64,000 bases of DNA from JACMLD01 sp039919885. Its GTDB lineage: Bacteria > Bacteroidota > Bacteroidia > Chitinophagales > Chitinophagaceae. Numbering within the stretch: the first letter of the stretch is position 1; every line of letters begins with the position of its first letter. The translations under genes and the position numbers were made by a program. Positions 18,101 through 26,757 of this stretch are shown here, in pieces. The stretch is taken from assembly GCA_039919885.1 (NCBI GenBank), contig JBDSEV010000066.1, forward strand, positions 44,376 to 108,375, given 5' to 3'. A model generated the notes under the pieces. It ran no database searches and had not been told where the DNA came from. It saw only the letters and a list, made by a program, of their open reading frames with translations.

Positions 18101-20562
18101 ATCGCTTTTATTGGAAAAACGATGGACTTGTTTAATGGGTAATACCACCACCCGTCTTCTGCAATACCAAAAAACACCGGTTGTGTATAAATGGTGGCGC
18201 TGGTGCTGCGACTTACCGGTCTGCCGGTTTCATCAAAAACGGTGGCAAAAAAACTAGCCTGTAGTACGCCCACATTTTTATATTCCTGCTTTGCCGTAAA
18301 AGTTTCAGTTGCATTACCTTGTTCATCGGTCTTGCCTTCCTTAACCGATTTGTCGAAAGAAACACCCGGGTTGGCAATCGAAAAATTGTAGCCGGCGTAT
18401 TTTTTTGGATTGAACGACCGTTGCTGCACCTGTATCTCGCACTCATAGTTACGGTTGGCGGCAGGCGGGCCGAAAAAATTAACTGCATTGATACTAAGTA
18501 CAGCGGCATCACCCGTAACAAGAACTTGTTTGTCGAGCTGCGCGGTTACTTTTATCCTGTCTGGCACAAATTCTTCCACCATAAAATTCTGGCTGCCCAA
18601 TAAGACATCATTGCCATTGTAAACTTCCAGTGTATAGCTGCCGGTAATGCCACTGGCCGCTATATCTACATTGCCTTCCAGCGAACCCTGTTCATTCAGA
18701 TTTTTGCGGAACGTTTTTAATTCTTTTCCATTGGGCAAAAGAAATTTAAGTTTAACGGGCAATTCACCCGGCGATTTCCATAATTTGTCGCGCAGCACCA
18801 CAGAAAAATGTATGTTTTCACCCGGCCGGTAAATATCCCGTTCAGCATAAATAAATGCATCCAGGCCGGTTGTATTAATGTGTTTGCCGCCCACATCAAA
18901 ACGGCTCATGTTTACTCTTGTAGTGCTGAATGGCAGGTACGTGAAATCTGTTTCTGTTTTGGCAATGATCATCGCTGGCCTGAAGCCCGCAAATTCCTTT
19001 TTGGCATAAATAATTTCTGCCACACCTTCAGCGTTGGTGGTGGCCGTGCCCAGTAACTGGTTATTGCCGCCATAGGCAAGCACGTTTACACCGTTAACAG
19101 GCAGGGCGGTTTTAATGGCATTCACAAAAACGAAAATTTTATCCGTTCCCTCTTTCGCAATCAATCCCAGGTCTGACACAGCAATAAAGCGGCTGTCGCT
19201 TACCCAATAATCTGTTGCTGATTTAATTTTAATATGGTAAATCCCTTTGAACCCCGGCAACCGGTCTTCAATATTAAAATTGAATAATCGTGCTGACCCG
19301 TTTTTGGGCAGGGATTTAGTATCTATCTCCTTCTCATATATCACATCTCCTGCAACTACTTCACTCTGACTGTCATAATAATCTTCATTTTCGCCGCTGC
19401 TTTCTTTCGGGTAATAGCCATTGCGCTGTGCTGCGAGTAAATTATTCTCGTAAATTTTTGAGATGACTACTTTTACTTTGGCAACATTGACCAGCTTTAC
19501 CTCAATATTTTTATTTCCTTGTCCGGCCAGGTAGACCGCTTGCGGGTTTACAAAACTTACCGAAGGTTCCATTTTTCCAAAAGCAAAATTATTGCGGTAT
19601 TCATCTTTTAATACACCGCCAATTTTTCCGCGCAGGCCCTTTGTAAGAGTCAGTGCATAGCTTTTCGACGCATCAAAATTTTCACTGGTAATGATAAAGC
19701 CATCATCGGTTGCCGATGCGGAAAATTTAACCGCCGGTTCAAACTTGATGAACGAGGTCAGATCCTTGTCTACTACCTGCTGGCTGGTTCTAATCGTAAT
19801 CGTGCCTGTTGTGCCATCGTGCTCAGCATCGGCATCGTTGATAGTAAGTGTGAACGGTGAGCCGATTACGCCTTTATTCTCGGTCTTTTCTTTTGTAGGA
19901 TTGCTACCACCCGCCGGCACCAGGCCCTTATCGAGGGCTACCTGTATGTTATAATCGCGGTCTTCGGCGGTAAGGCCGGCTATCTTCAATGAAATTTTAC
20001 TGGCCTCCGCTACAGATTGCAGCGAATAATTGACGAGTTTGCCGTCGACGGTTACCGCCAGTTTATCCTTCAACGCCGCCGGGCTTACCGGGTAGTTAAA
20101 ATACAAGTCAACCTGGGGTACGGCCGTTTTGCTGTTTTCATCCTGCAACACCCAGGTGGTATGCGTATTTTCAAGTTTCAGATCAGGCGTGCTAAAAATG
20201 ATGTTATCCCCTTTTTCTACTTTATCAAATGCAGAAAAACGAAGCAGTTCATTGTTAAGTTTTGCTTTGTAAGTGGTGGCTGCGGCCAGGGGCCTGGCGG
20301 GAGAAAAAACCAGCTCATCACCGTGCTCCCAGCGGAAGCGGCCTTCAATTTTAGGTTGAAAAGATATATACTCGGTGGAATCCCAGTTATTCAGGAGCGA
20401 ATCCTTCACCAGCGCCTTGTTAAAACGAAAGACCAGGTTACCCAGTTGCGGCACTTCATCTTTTGCGTTGGTATAATCGAGTGCAACTGCCTGCCGGTTA
20501 CAGCCGTATAAAAAAATAATCCCGATGATTACCGGAATTACAAAGAATTTTGCAATGCGCAT
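15175..20562 (-). CDS. Alpha-2-macroglobulin-like lipoprotein (thioester-containing)
   Basis: 1795 aa with a lipoprotein signal (lipobox LYGC, ~residue 21). It has the bacterial A2M architecture: N-terminal MG domains, a bait region, a central MG stretch (YIYAERDIYRPGENIHF near residue 570), the A2M/C4-like block (MPNKRIRIVSYWSGIAKANSSGEADFEFDIPQFSGEIRLMAVAYKD) and the thioester motif GCTEQ near residue 1337, followed by the alpha-toroid TED. The C-terminal receptor-binding-like domain is also present. It traps proteases that enter the periplasm through a covalent thioester. Divergent from pbpC, the same partnership as YfhM-PbpC in Proteobacteria, where it protects the wall after breaching of the outer membrane. 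Confidence 0.95.
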   Translation of the reverse strand: MRIAKFFVIPVIIGIIFLYGCNRQAVALDYTNAKDEVPQLGNLVFRFNKALVKDSLLNNWDSTEYISFQPKIEGRFRWEHGDELVFSPARPLAAATTYKAKLNNELLRFSAFDKVEKGDNIIFSTPDLKLENTHTTWVLQDENSKTAVPQVDLYFNYPVSPAALKDKLAVTVDGKLVNYSLQSVAEASKISLKIAGLTAEDRDYNIQVALDKGLVPAGGSNPTKEKTENKGVIGSPFTLTINDADAEHDGTTGTITIRTSQQVVDKDLTSFIKFEPAVKFSASATDDGFIITSENFDASKSYALTLTKGLRGKIGGVLKDEYRNNFAFGKMEPSVSFVNPQAVYLAGQGNKNIEVKLVNVAKVKVVISKIYENNLLAAQRNGYYPKESSGENEDYYDSQSEVVAGDVIYEKEIDTKSLPKNGSARLFNFNIEDRLPGFKGIYHIKIKSATDYWVSDSRFIAVSDLGLIAKEGTDKIFVFVNAIKTALPVNGVNVLAYGGNNQLLGTATTNAEGVAEIIYAKKEFAGFRPAMIIAKTETDFTYLPFSTTRVNMSRFDVGGKHINTTGLDAFIYAERDIYRPGENIHFSVVLRDKLWKSPGELPVKLKFLLPNGKELKTFRKNLNEQGSLEGNVDIAASGITGSYTLEVYNGNDVLLGSQNFMVEEFVPDRIKVTAQLDKQVLVTGDAAVLSINAVNFFGPPAANRNYECEIQVQQRSFNPKKYAGYNFSIANPGVSFDKSVKEGKTDEQGNATETFTAKQEYKNVGVLQASFFATVFDETGRPVSRSTSATIYTQPVFFGIAEDGWWYYPLNKSIVFPIKAINKDEQLVTAQARAEVIKHEYRTVLTKNGEYFRYESQKEDKIVASSDITVSGEGTNFSFTPRTAGNYELRIAIPGAGGYVKKEFYSYGSWGNDNSSFEVSTEGNVDIAVDKEAYNSGDQAKILFKTPFSGKMLVTMETDRVVSYQYINVEGRQASLDVKLTADHIPNVYITAALIKPHDVSDIPLTVAHGYKSIMVEEKSRRMDVQIVAQAAVRSRTHQKVKVKAAAGSYVTLAAVDNGVLQVSNFATPDPYSFFYGKRSLEVSGYDMYPLLFPEIRARLSSTGGDGDLETSKRSNPMPNKRIRIVSYWSGIAKANSSGEADFEFDIPQFSGEIRLMAVAYKDESFGSKETTMKVADPIVLSTALPRFLSPGDTVNVPVTITNTTSKHATAEATLTVTTPLQTAGPLRQTIDLKANSEGRAMFTIIASPAISTGTIKVEVNSMGEKFSDETAITVRPPSTLQKITGSGTIAGNASQKITIGLNDFIPGSGDYKLVVSRSPALRLADQFAYLVSYPYGCTEQTISSAFPQLYYGDLADLFNTGKAGKASANSNIQEAIRKIKLRQLYNGGITLWDGEGTEHWWSSVYAAHFLIEAQKAGYDLDKSLVETLLNYINGKLRKRETIVYYYNQKDQKKIAPKEVAYSLYVLAVAGRPNISVMNYYKANPALLALDSRYLLAAAYSIAGDKNRFRELLPAAFSGEVSVAQTGGSFYSDIRDESIALNVLIDVDPGNAQVAIMAGHVVEKLKQRSWYSTQESVFSFLAMGKLARAANKSTVTANITARGKIVGTLNNGSIQLTGKQLGSNEVEIATKGTGNLYYWWQSEGISASGAYKEEDNYIKVRRKFFDRYGRSITGNTFKQNDLVIVQLTLEKSYSGAVENIVLTDLLPAGFEIENPRTRELPGMEWIKDAVTPTAMDVRDDRINLFVDLYSGRQVYYYAVRAVSPGVYKMGPASADAMYNAEYHSYNGAGLIKVVQ

Positions 20563-20859
20563 ATAGAGGTTGGTTAAGGTGTTTTAGAAACCGTTGGAAA
20601 AATACAAAAATGAGAATAAAAAACAGGTTTTGTTTTCTTTATTTGAAAAAAGAATACAGGAAGCTGAAATAGCGGGAACTTACGGAGGATGACCTTGCGG
20701 TACCATGAAGAAAATATATTACACCCGAAAGATATAATGTTGCCGGAATTGTTTTCAATTTGAATAGATAAGTATTTGTTAATTGATATAAACACCTGCT
20801 GCGTTCCTGAATAATTATTGTTGTTTCGACATTGCTTTTTCTAAACAGACAGATGGCCA
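20563..20859. other. Divergent promoter region of A2M and pbpC
   Basis: 297 bp of AT-rich sequence between the two divergent starts. No gene and no clear paired consensus promoter could be assigned by eye; it must drive both genes. Confidence 0.5.
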
Positions 20860-23175
20860 ATGCACAGCAGGGTAAATTATATAAAACTTTTTTTTAAAAA
20901 GCTGTTGCTGTCTGTTGCAGCATTACTTGTAGTATTTGTTGTACTGAGTTGGATCTTTCCCGTGCCCGATAAAATAACCTATTCAACCATTATTACAGAC
21001 AACAAAGGGGACGTAATACACGCTTACCTTACCAGCGATCAGCAATGGCGCATGAAAACCGAGCTCAATGAAATTTCTCCGCTGCTGCGTAAAACAATTC
21101 TTGAAAAAGAAGACAAGTATTTTTACGGGCACCCCGGCGTAAACGCGCTTGCCATGGGAAGGGCGCTGGTGAAGAATCTCCTGCGCATGAAACGAACATC
21201 CGGTGCATCTACCATCACCATGCAGGTGGCGCGGGCGCTGGAACCTAAAAAAAGAACGTATGCGAGCAAGTGCATAGAGATGTTTCGTGCGTTGCAACTG
21301 GAGGTAAAATACAGTAAAGATGAGATACTGCAACTATACCTCAATTTGGTGCCCTATGGTGGCAACATAGAAGGTGTTAAAGCTGCGTCCCTGATGTATT
21401 TCAAAAAACAACCCGATCACCTATCCCTGGCAGAAATAACGGCGCTATCCATTATACCCAACCGGCCATCCAGTCTTGTTATTGGCAGAAACAACGATTT
21501 GATAGTAATAGAAAGAAACCGCTGGCTGCGAAAGTTTGCAAACGAAAAAGTTTTTACGCAAAAAGAAATTGCGGATGCGCTTGACGAACCACTCACTGCT
21601 ACCAGGGAAACGGTTCCCCGCCTGCTGCCACAACTTTCCTATAAACTTAAGAAACAAGGTGCGCCGGTAATACGGACCTATATTGACATGAACAGCCAGC
21701 ATAAAATTGAAAAGCTGGTAGCCGATTATTCAAGGACGCTGTACCTGAAAAACATTCGCAACGCTGCGGTAGTGGTGATAGACAACCAGACCCACCGGGT
21801 GATAAATTATGTTGCCTCGGCCAATTTTAATGACACTACAGATGCAGGCCAGGTAAACGGCGCCGCTGCCATCCGCCAGCCCGGAAGCACATTAAAGCCT
21901 TTACTCTATGGACTTTGTATTGACGAAGGTTTACTGACACCAAAAATGGTGATAGCCGATGTGGCGGTTAGCTACCAGGGATATGCGCCGGAGAACTATG
22001 ATAGAAAATTTAACGGGTATGTGAGTATGGAATACGCACTGGAGCATTCATTAAATATACCAGCGGTAAAAAGCCTCCGCCTTCTTGGCAAAGACAAGCT
22101 TGTAGAAAAGCTAGCCGCCTGCAACTTTAACCAGGTTAAAAAGGACAGGCAAAAGTTGGGTCTTTCCCTGATACTGGGTGGCTGCGGTGCAACGCTGGAA
22201 GAACTAACGGGGCTGTACAGTGCATTTGCGAATGACGGAATGTATGTATCGCCTTCCTATACGCAGGCCGATAGCGCGCACACCACCGTAAAACTTTTAA
22301 CCACCGCTGCCAACTTTATGATCAACGAAACCTTGTCGAAAGTAAACCGGCCTGACTTTCCGCTGAACTGGCAGAGTACGGAGCACATGCCAAAGATTGC
22401 CTGGAAAACCGGCACTTCCTATGGACGCAGGGATGCATGGAGCATTGGGTATAACAAACACTACACGGTGGGAATCTGGACCGGTAATTTTTCCGCGCAG
22501 GGAATACCTGAGTTAAGCGGCGCGAACATTGCCACACCGCTGCTCTTCAAAATTTTCAATACAATTGATTATGACAGCGACCAGGAATGGTTTACGCAGC
22601 CCGCGGATTGCGACAGCCGCCAGGTATGCGCGGAAACGGGCCTGCCGCCGGGCATTAATTGCACAGGCATCATTACAGACTATTTTATTCCGCTGATTTC
22701 GCCCGCCCGGCAATGCGATAATATCCAGGAAATAATGGTGAGTGCCGATGAAAAAATTGCCTATTGCCAAAGCTGTGTACCCGCCGCCGGCTATAAGAAA
22801 AAGTTTTATAAAATAACGGCACCCGATATGCAGGCATGGATGCAGGATAACCGTGTTGCCTACACGCAAATTCCACCGCACAATCCCGCGTGTGAGAAAA
22901 TATTCAAAGAGGGGGCGCCCCTGATCACTTCGCCGTCTAATGGAACAGAATACCTGATTAGCAAACAACATCCCGAACCACTGCAACTGGTGTGCAGGGC
23001 CGCGGGGGACGCAAGTATGCTGTATTGGTACATCAACAATAAGTTTTATAAATCCTGCAACAAGGGCGACAAACAGTTTTTTATACCAGATGAAGGCCCG
23101 GTGAAGATTTCCTGTACAGACGACAAGGGGAGAAACCGGGACGTGTGGATTAAAGTGAGGTATGTAAACTTATAA
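20860..23175 (+). CDS. pbpC: Penicillin-binding protein 1C
   Basis: 771 aa. A membrane anchor (residues ~12-33) is followed by the GT51 glycosyltransferase domain with EDKYFYGHPG (catalytic Glu ~84), TSGASTITMQVARAL and YLNLVPYGGNIEGV. The transpeptidase domain has the STLK active site (~344), the SLN triad and KTGTSYGRRDAW (~516). The C-terminal ~90-residue PbpC-specific domain (GAPLITSPSNGTEYLI ...) is present. It polymerises and cross-links peptidoglycan. Divergent from the A2M gene, suggesting a joint role in wall repair after envelope attack. A bidirectional terminator follows. Confidence 0.96.
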   Translation: MHSRVNYIKLFFKKLLLSVAALLVVFVVLSWIFPVPDKITYSTIITDNKGDVIHAYLTSDQQWRMKTELNEISPLLRKTILEKEDKYFYGHPGVNALAMGRALVKNLLRMKRTSGASTITMQVARALEPKKRTYASKCIEMFRALQLEVKYSKDEILQLYLNLVPYGGNIEGVKAASLMYFKKQPDHLSLAEITALSIIPNRPSSLVIGRNNDLIVIERNRWLRKFANEKVFTQKEIADALDEPLTATRETVPRLLPQLSYKLKKQGAPVIRTYIDMNSQHKIEKLVADYSRTLYLKNIRNAAVVVIDNQTHRVINYVASANFNDTTDAGQVNGAAAIRQPGSTLKPLLYGLCIDEGLLTPKMVIADVAVSYQGYAPENYDRKFNGYVSMEYALEHSLNIPAVKSLRLLGKDKLVEKLAACNFNQVKKDRQKLGLSLILGGCGATLEELTGLYSAFANDGMYVSPSYTQADSAHTTVKLLTTAANFMINETLSKVNRPDFPLNWQSTEHMPKIAWKTGTSYGRRDAWSIGYNKHYTVGIWTGNFSAQGIPELSGANIATPLLFKIFNTIDYDSDQEWFTQPADCDSRQVCAETGLPPGINCTGIITDYFIPLISPARQCDNIQEIMVSADEKIAYCQSCVPAAGYKKKFYKITAPDMQAWMQDNRVAYTQIPPHNPACEKIFKEGAPLITSPSNGTEYLISKQHPEPLQLVCRAAGDASMLYWYINNKFYKSCNKGDKQFFIPDEGPVKISCTDDKGRNRDVWIKVRYVNL

Positions 23176-23220
23176 CCTTGTGTAAATTGTAACCGGCCGC
23201 GCAGGCGCCGTTCGCGCAGC

Positions 23221-23260
23221 AAAAAAAAGCCACCCGATTTACCAGGTGGCGGTTTTTATT
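23221..23260. terminator. Bidirectional terminator between pbpC and the GIN genes
   Basis: GCCACC (23229-23234) pairs with GGTGGC (23245-23250). It is flanked by eight A on the left (a T-run on the minus strand) and GGTTTTTATTTT on the right, so it serves pbpC on the plus strand and the GIN-domain gene on the minus strand. Confidence 0.75.
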
Positions 23261-23391
23261 TTCAACAGTTGAGTATATAAAATCCAGCTAAAATCAACAA
23301 GTTTTAGATTCGGATTGCCGATAGCTGTTCACTTCGTTTTTTGAAACCATCCCGCCACTGGCACACGCGCCCACGGGTTTTAGCAACGGCC

Positions 23392-24111
23392 CTAATCTAT
23401 TTTGGATACAGACCCACTGCCATGGATAGAAGTGGAAATCCTGGGGGCGCCCCGGTAATGCACATCGCCGCTGCCCGATACCTCTACGTCCAGTGATTCA
23501 CTTGCAAAGATCCTGGTATCACCGCTACCATGAATCGATACTTTAACGGTTTCCGCTTTTAAATCTTCCGCTTTCACGTTGCCGCTGCCGTTTATCCGGG
23601 TAGATAAATTTTTAGATTCGCCCGCCAGTGTAATATTGCCGCTTCCGTGCGTATCCGTTGTTACATCGGGGCAATCCAGTTGCAGTTGAATATCGCCACT
23701 GCCGGAAACCACCGCGTCAATCTTGTTTTTATCGGAAATTTTACCCTGGCTGCTGATATTGCCGCTGCCATGCGTTTCAAATACATTCAACGCTGGCGCT
23801 GTTATGTATACTTTCGCACCACGGAAATCGTGTAGCGAAATTCCTCTTTTAAAACGCACCATTAAATGGCCATTTTCTACCGTTGTTTCCACATATTGCA
23901 ACAGGTTCTGGTCTGTTTCCACCCGCACATGGTAACTTCCCTGCGATGCAATAATATCAATGGAACCATGGGTTTCCGCACCGGTAAAACCAGTGATATT
24001 GCGCTCCTCTGAACCCCTGGTACCATTGCCCGATACACGTTTGCCACTGCGGTACTGGCAGGACGAAACCATCACCAACGTAACCGAAAACAAAAAAATT
24101 ATTTTATACAT
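23392..24111 (-). CDS. GIN-domain (DUF2807) lipoprotein, Gly-Ser-Gly type
   Basis: 239 aa from the ATG at 24111; the open frame reaches 24174, but MYKIIFLFSVTLVMVSSC is a clean lipoprotein signal. The DUF2807/GIN domain (putative autotransporter adhesin head) folds as a beta-helix whose turns repeat about every 20 residues: HGSIDI, HGSGNI, SGSGDI, HGSGNI, NGSGNV, HGSGDT, SGSGDV, HGSGSV. It is outer-membrane anchored and of unknown function. A paralogue lies 62 bp upstream, probably in one operon. Confidence 0.85.
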   Translation of the reverse strand: MYKIIFLFSVTLVMVSSCQYRSGKRVSGNGTRGSEERNITGFTGAETHGSIDIIASQGSYHVRVETDQNLLQYVETTVENGHLMVRFKRGISLHDFRGAKVYITAPALNVFETHGSGNISSQGKISDKNKIDAVVSGSGDIQLQLDCPDVTTDTHGSGNITLAGESKNLSTRINGSGNVKAEDLKAETVKVSIHGSGDTRIFASESLDVEVSGSGDVHYRGAPRISTSIHGSGSVSKID

Positions 24112-24173
24112 AGTAATAGTTTTAAAGATGGGATAGTCGCCGGCAAATTTTTCCGGGCACCGCTGCCACCACA

Positions 24174-24899
24174 TTAATCAACCTTTTTTACACTACCGGC
24201 GCCGCTCACCTGCTGTGAAACATTGGTGGCGCCGCCTTTGTAAGTAACATTGCCTGCGCCGCTTACGTCTGCAGCCAATTTTACACTTGCAAACACGTCG
24301 GCTTCACCGGCTCCAGAAATATCCACCCGCGTGTTTTCTGAAAGCAATTCATAACAATGGGCCTTTGCTGCGCCTGTGAGCGTAAGATCAAAAGTTTTTG
24401 TCTCGCCCTTGAGGTTTACACTGCCCGCACCGGATACTTCTGCGCTCAGCGTTGGCGCATTAACGTCCATATTAATTTCCCCGGCCCCGCTTACTTCCAG
24501 CTTCAGCTCTTCTGTATTCATGATTTTAGTCTGCCCTATAATATTGCTGGCGCCGGATACATCAATATGATTGTACACCGGCGTGCTGATGAACACTTTT
24601 ATTTTGCCGGTTGGCTGCAAGTTTACCCCGTCTCTGCTTTTTATGACTATCCGGCTTCCTTTCTGCTGCACTTCAATGTACTGCAGCAGGTTTTCATCGG
24701 CCTCAATTTTTACAGGCTTTGTTTCTCCCTGGGCTACATATAAGTCGATAGCGCCAGATACTTCTATATTTTTAAACGCAGTTACGGAATGCTCCGCTGT
24801 CTTAATAATGCCGTTTCCTTTAATCCGTTTACCCATTACGTAATTACAGGAGGTTATGGTGGCGGCCAATACAATCAATATCAATAATAATTTTTTCAT
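24174..24899 (-). CDS. GIN-domain (DUF2807) lipoprotein, Ser-Gly-Ala-Gly type
   Basis: 241 aa with a lipoprotein signal MKKLLLILIVLAATITSC. It has the same GIN beta-helix as the downstream gene, but the turn motif is SGAG (VSGAIDL, VSGASNI, VSGAGEI, VSGAGSV, LTGAAKA, ISGAGEA, VSGAGNV, VSGAGSV). It is the first gene of the presumed pair, product of a tandem duplication followed by motif divergence. Function unknown; surface adhesion or envelope-stress roles have been proposed for the family. Confidence 0.85.
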   Translation of the reverse strand: MKKLLLILIVLAATITSCNYVMGKRIKGNGIIKTAEHSVTAFKNIEVSGAIDLYVAQGETKPVKIEADENLLQYIEVQQKGSRIVIKSRDGVNLQPTGKIKVFISTPVYNHIDVSGASNIIGQTKIMNTEELKLEVSGAGEINMDVNAPTLSAEVSGAGSVNLKGETKTFDLTLTGAAKAHCYELLSENTRVDISGAGEADVFASVKLAADVSGAGNVTYKGGATNVSQQVSGAGSVKKVD

Positions 24900-25193
24900 G
24901 CTTGCTTTTTTTGTTTTGGAGCGTAAAGATTGGCCTTTTGAGCGAATCGGTGAAATGGTTTATGGTGCATCAGACGAAGTGATGCGGCAACAGGTTACAG
25001 TTGGCGCGAATAAAGTTCTGGTACCATCAGCAGCAGCCCATTTTTTTTTAACACAGCATCTTGTACCAAAACAGGGTGCACACATTGGTTATCACCCCCT
25101 TAAACCCCTCACTTTTGGTTGCATTTATTGCCCGGGTGCTTTGTTCCCTGGCCGCCTTTAAAACTCCCGCCCGTTTCTTACCTTCGCGCCATC

Positions 25194-26726
25194 ATGACGG
25201 AAAAAATCCTGATTCTCGACTTCGGCAGCCAGTATACCCAACTAATTGCCCGCGCCGTACGTGAGGCAAATGTGTATTGCGAAATTACCCCCTATCATAA
25301 AGCGGTGCAATTTGACCCCGCACTCAAGGGCATTATTCTTTCTGGCTCGCCATTTAGTGTAAACGATGAAAATGCGCCCGATGTGGTGATAAAGGCGCTG
25401 AACGACCTGCTGCCAGTACTGGGTGTTTGCTACGGCGCGCAGCTGACGGCGAAACAGTTTGGCGGCGAAGTAGCCAAAAGTAGTAAACGCGAATACGGCC
25501 GGGCAACCATGCAGGTAACCGTTGACGATGTGCTGCTGAAAGATGTAAATAAAACCTCTCAGGTCTGGATGAGCCATGCAGACTCCGTTTTAACACTGCC
25601 GGAGGGATTTGAAGTGCTGGCAACCACGGATAGTATTCCCTTTGCCGCATTTAAAAAAACCAATGCAGCGTTGCCGTTGTATTGTGTACAATTTCATCCG
25701 GAAGTATACCATACCACCGAAGGAAAAAAGATAATTAAAAATTTCCTTGTAAATGTTTGCGGCTGCAAACAGGATTGGACAGCCGCACATTTTATTACCG
25801 ACACTGTTGCGGCGCTAAAAAAGCAGATTGGCGACCGTAAAGTAGTGATGGCGTTGAGTGGTGGCGTTGATTCTACCGTTGCCGCCACGCTGATACACAA
25901 AGCTATTGGGGACCGGCTGTTCGGCATATTTGTTGACAATGGCGTATTGCGGAAAAACGAGTTTGAAACGGTGCTCGAAACCTATGCGCAACTTGGCCTT
26001 AATGTAACAGGCATTGATGCAAAACAGCGTTTTTATGATGGACTTGCAGGCAAAACTGACCCGGAAGAAAAAAGAAAGGTGATAGGCAGTTTGTTCATAG
26101 ATATTTTTCAGGAAGAAGCAAAAAAAGTGGACGGGGTAGGCTTGCTTGGACAGGGAACAATCTATCCAGATGTGATAGAAAGTATGTCCGTTCACGGTCC
26201 TTCTGTAACCATTAAGTCGCACCACAACGTAGGCGGGTTACCCGGGCACCTGCACCTGGAGCTGGTAGAACCCCTCCGCGCCCTGTTCAAAGATGAAGTA
26301 AGAAGAGTTGGCAGGGAATTGGGTGTACCCGCTGAAATGATTGATCGCCATCCTTTTCCGGGGCCTGGCTTAGCCATTAGAATTTTGGGCGAAATAACAC
26401 CGGAAAGGGTAGCCCTGTTGCAGGAAGCCGACTATCGATATATCCAGGGATTAAAAGATAACAACCTGTATGCAACGGTTTGGCAAGCGGGAACCATCTT
26501 ACTACCGGTAAAAAGTGTGGGCGTAATGGGTGATGAAAGAACGTATGAGTTTACGGTGGCATTAAGGGCCGTAACTTCCGTAGATGGTATGACGGCAGAC
26601 TGGGCCCATTTGCCGTACGAATTCCTGGCGTTCATATCAAACGATATCATCAATAATGTAAAAGGTATCAACAGGGTGGTCTATGATATCAGCAGCAAAC
26701 CGCCCGCTACTATAGAATGGGAATAA
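25194..26726 (+). CDS. guaA: GMP synthase (glutamine-hydrolysing)
   Basis: 510 aa from the ATG at 25194 (MTEKILILDFGSQYTQLIAR is the family N-terminus; 25 codons upstream in the open frame are not conserved). The class-I glutaminase domain has the nucleophile Cys79 in LGVCYGAQL and the His-Glu pair in QFHPEVYH. The ATP-pyrophosphatase domain has the P-loop LSGGVDST. The C-terminal dimerisation domain has HPFPGPGLAIRILGE and ends KPPATIEWE. Converts XMP to GMP using glutamine and ATP in the cytoplasm. A solute-binding gene follows after 31 bp. Confidence 0.98.
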   Translation: MTEKILILDFGSQYTQLIARAVREANVYCEITPYHKAVQFDPALKGIILSGSPFSVNDENAPDVVIKALNDLLPVLGVCYGAQLTAKQFGGEVAKSSKREYGRATMQVTVDDVLLKDVNKTSQVWMSHADSVLTLPEGFEVLATTDSIPFAAFKKTNAALPLYCVQFHPEVYHTTEGKKIIKNFLVNVCGCKQDWTAAHFITDTVAALKKQIGDRKVVMALSGGVDSTVAATLIHKAIGDRLFGIFVDNGVLRKNEFETVLETYAQLGLNVTGIDAKQRFYDGLAGKTDPEEKRKVIGSLFIDIFQEEAKKVDGVGLLGQGTIYPDVIESMSVHGPSVTIKSHHNVGGLPGHLHLELVEPLRALFKDEVRRVGRELGVPAEMIDRHPFPGPGLAIRILGEITPERVALLQEADYRYIQGLKDNNLYATVWQAGTILLPVKSVGVMGDERTYEFTVALRAVTSVDGMTADWAHLPYEFLAFISNDIINNVKGINRVVYDISSKPPATIEWE

Positions 26727-26757
26727 CGCTTTCAGAAAGCATAAAAGATTTAGCAGG

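Noticed and set aside
26728..26745. GCTTTC/GAAAGC hairpin as guaA terminator
   Set aside because: Short stem with almost no loop and no T-run; the next gene is only 31 bp from the stop, so read-through is more likely.
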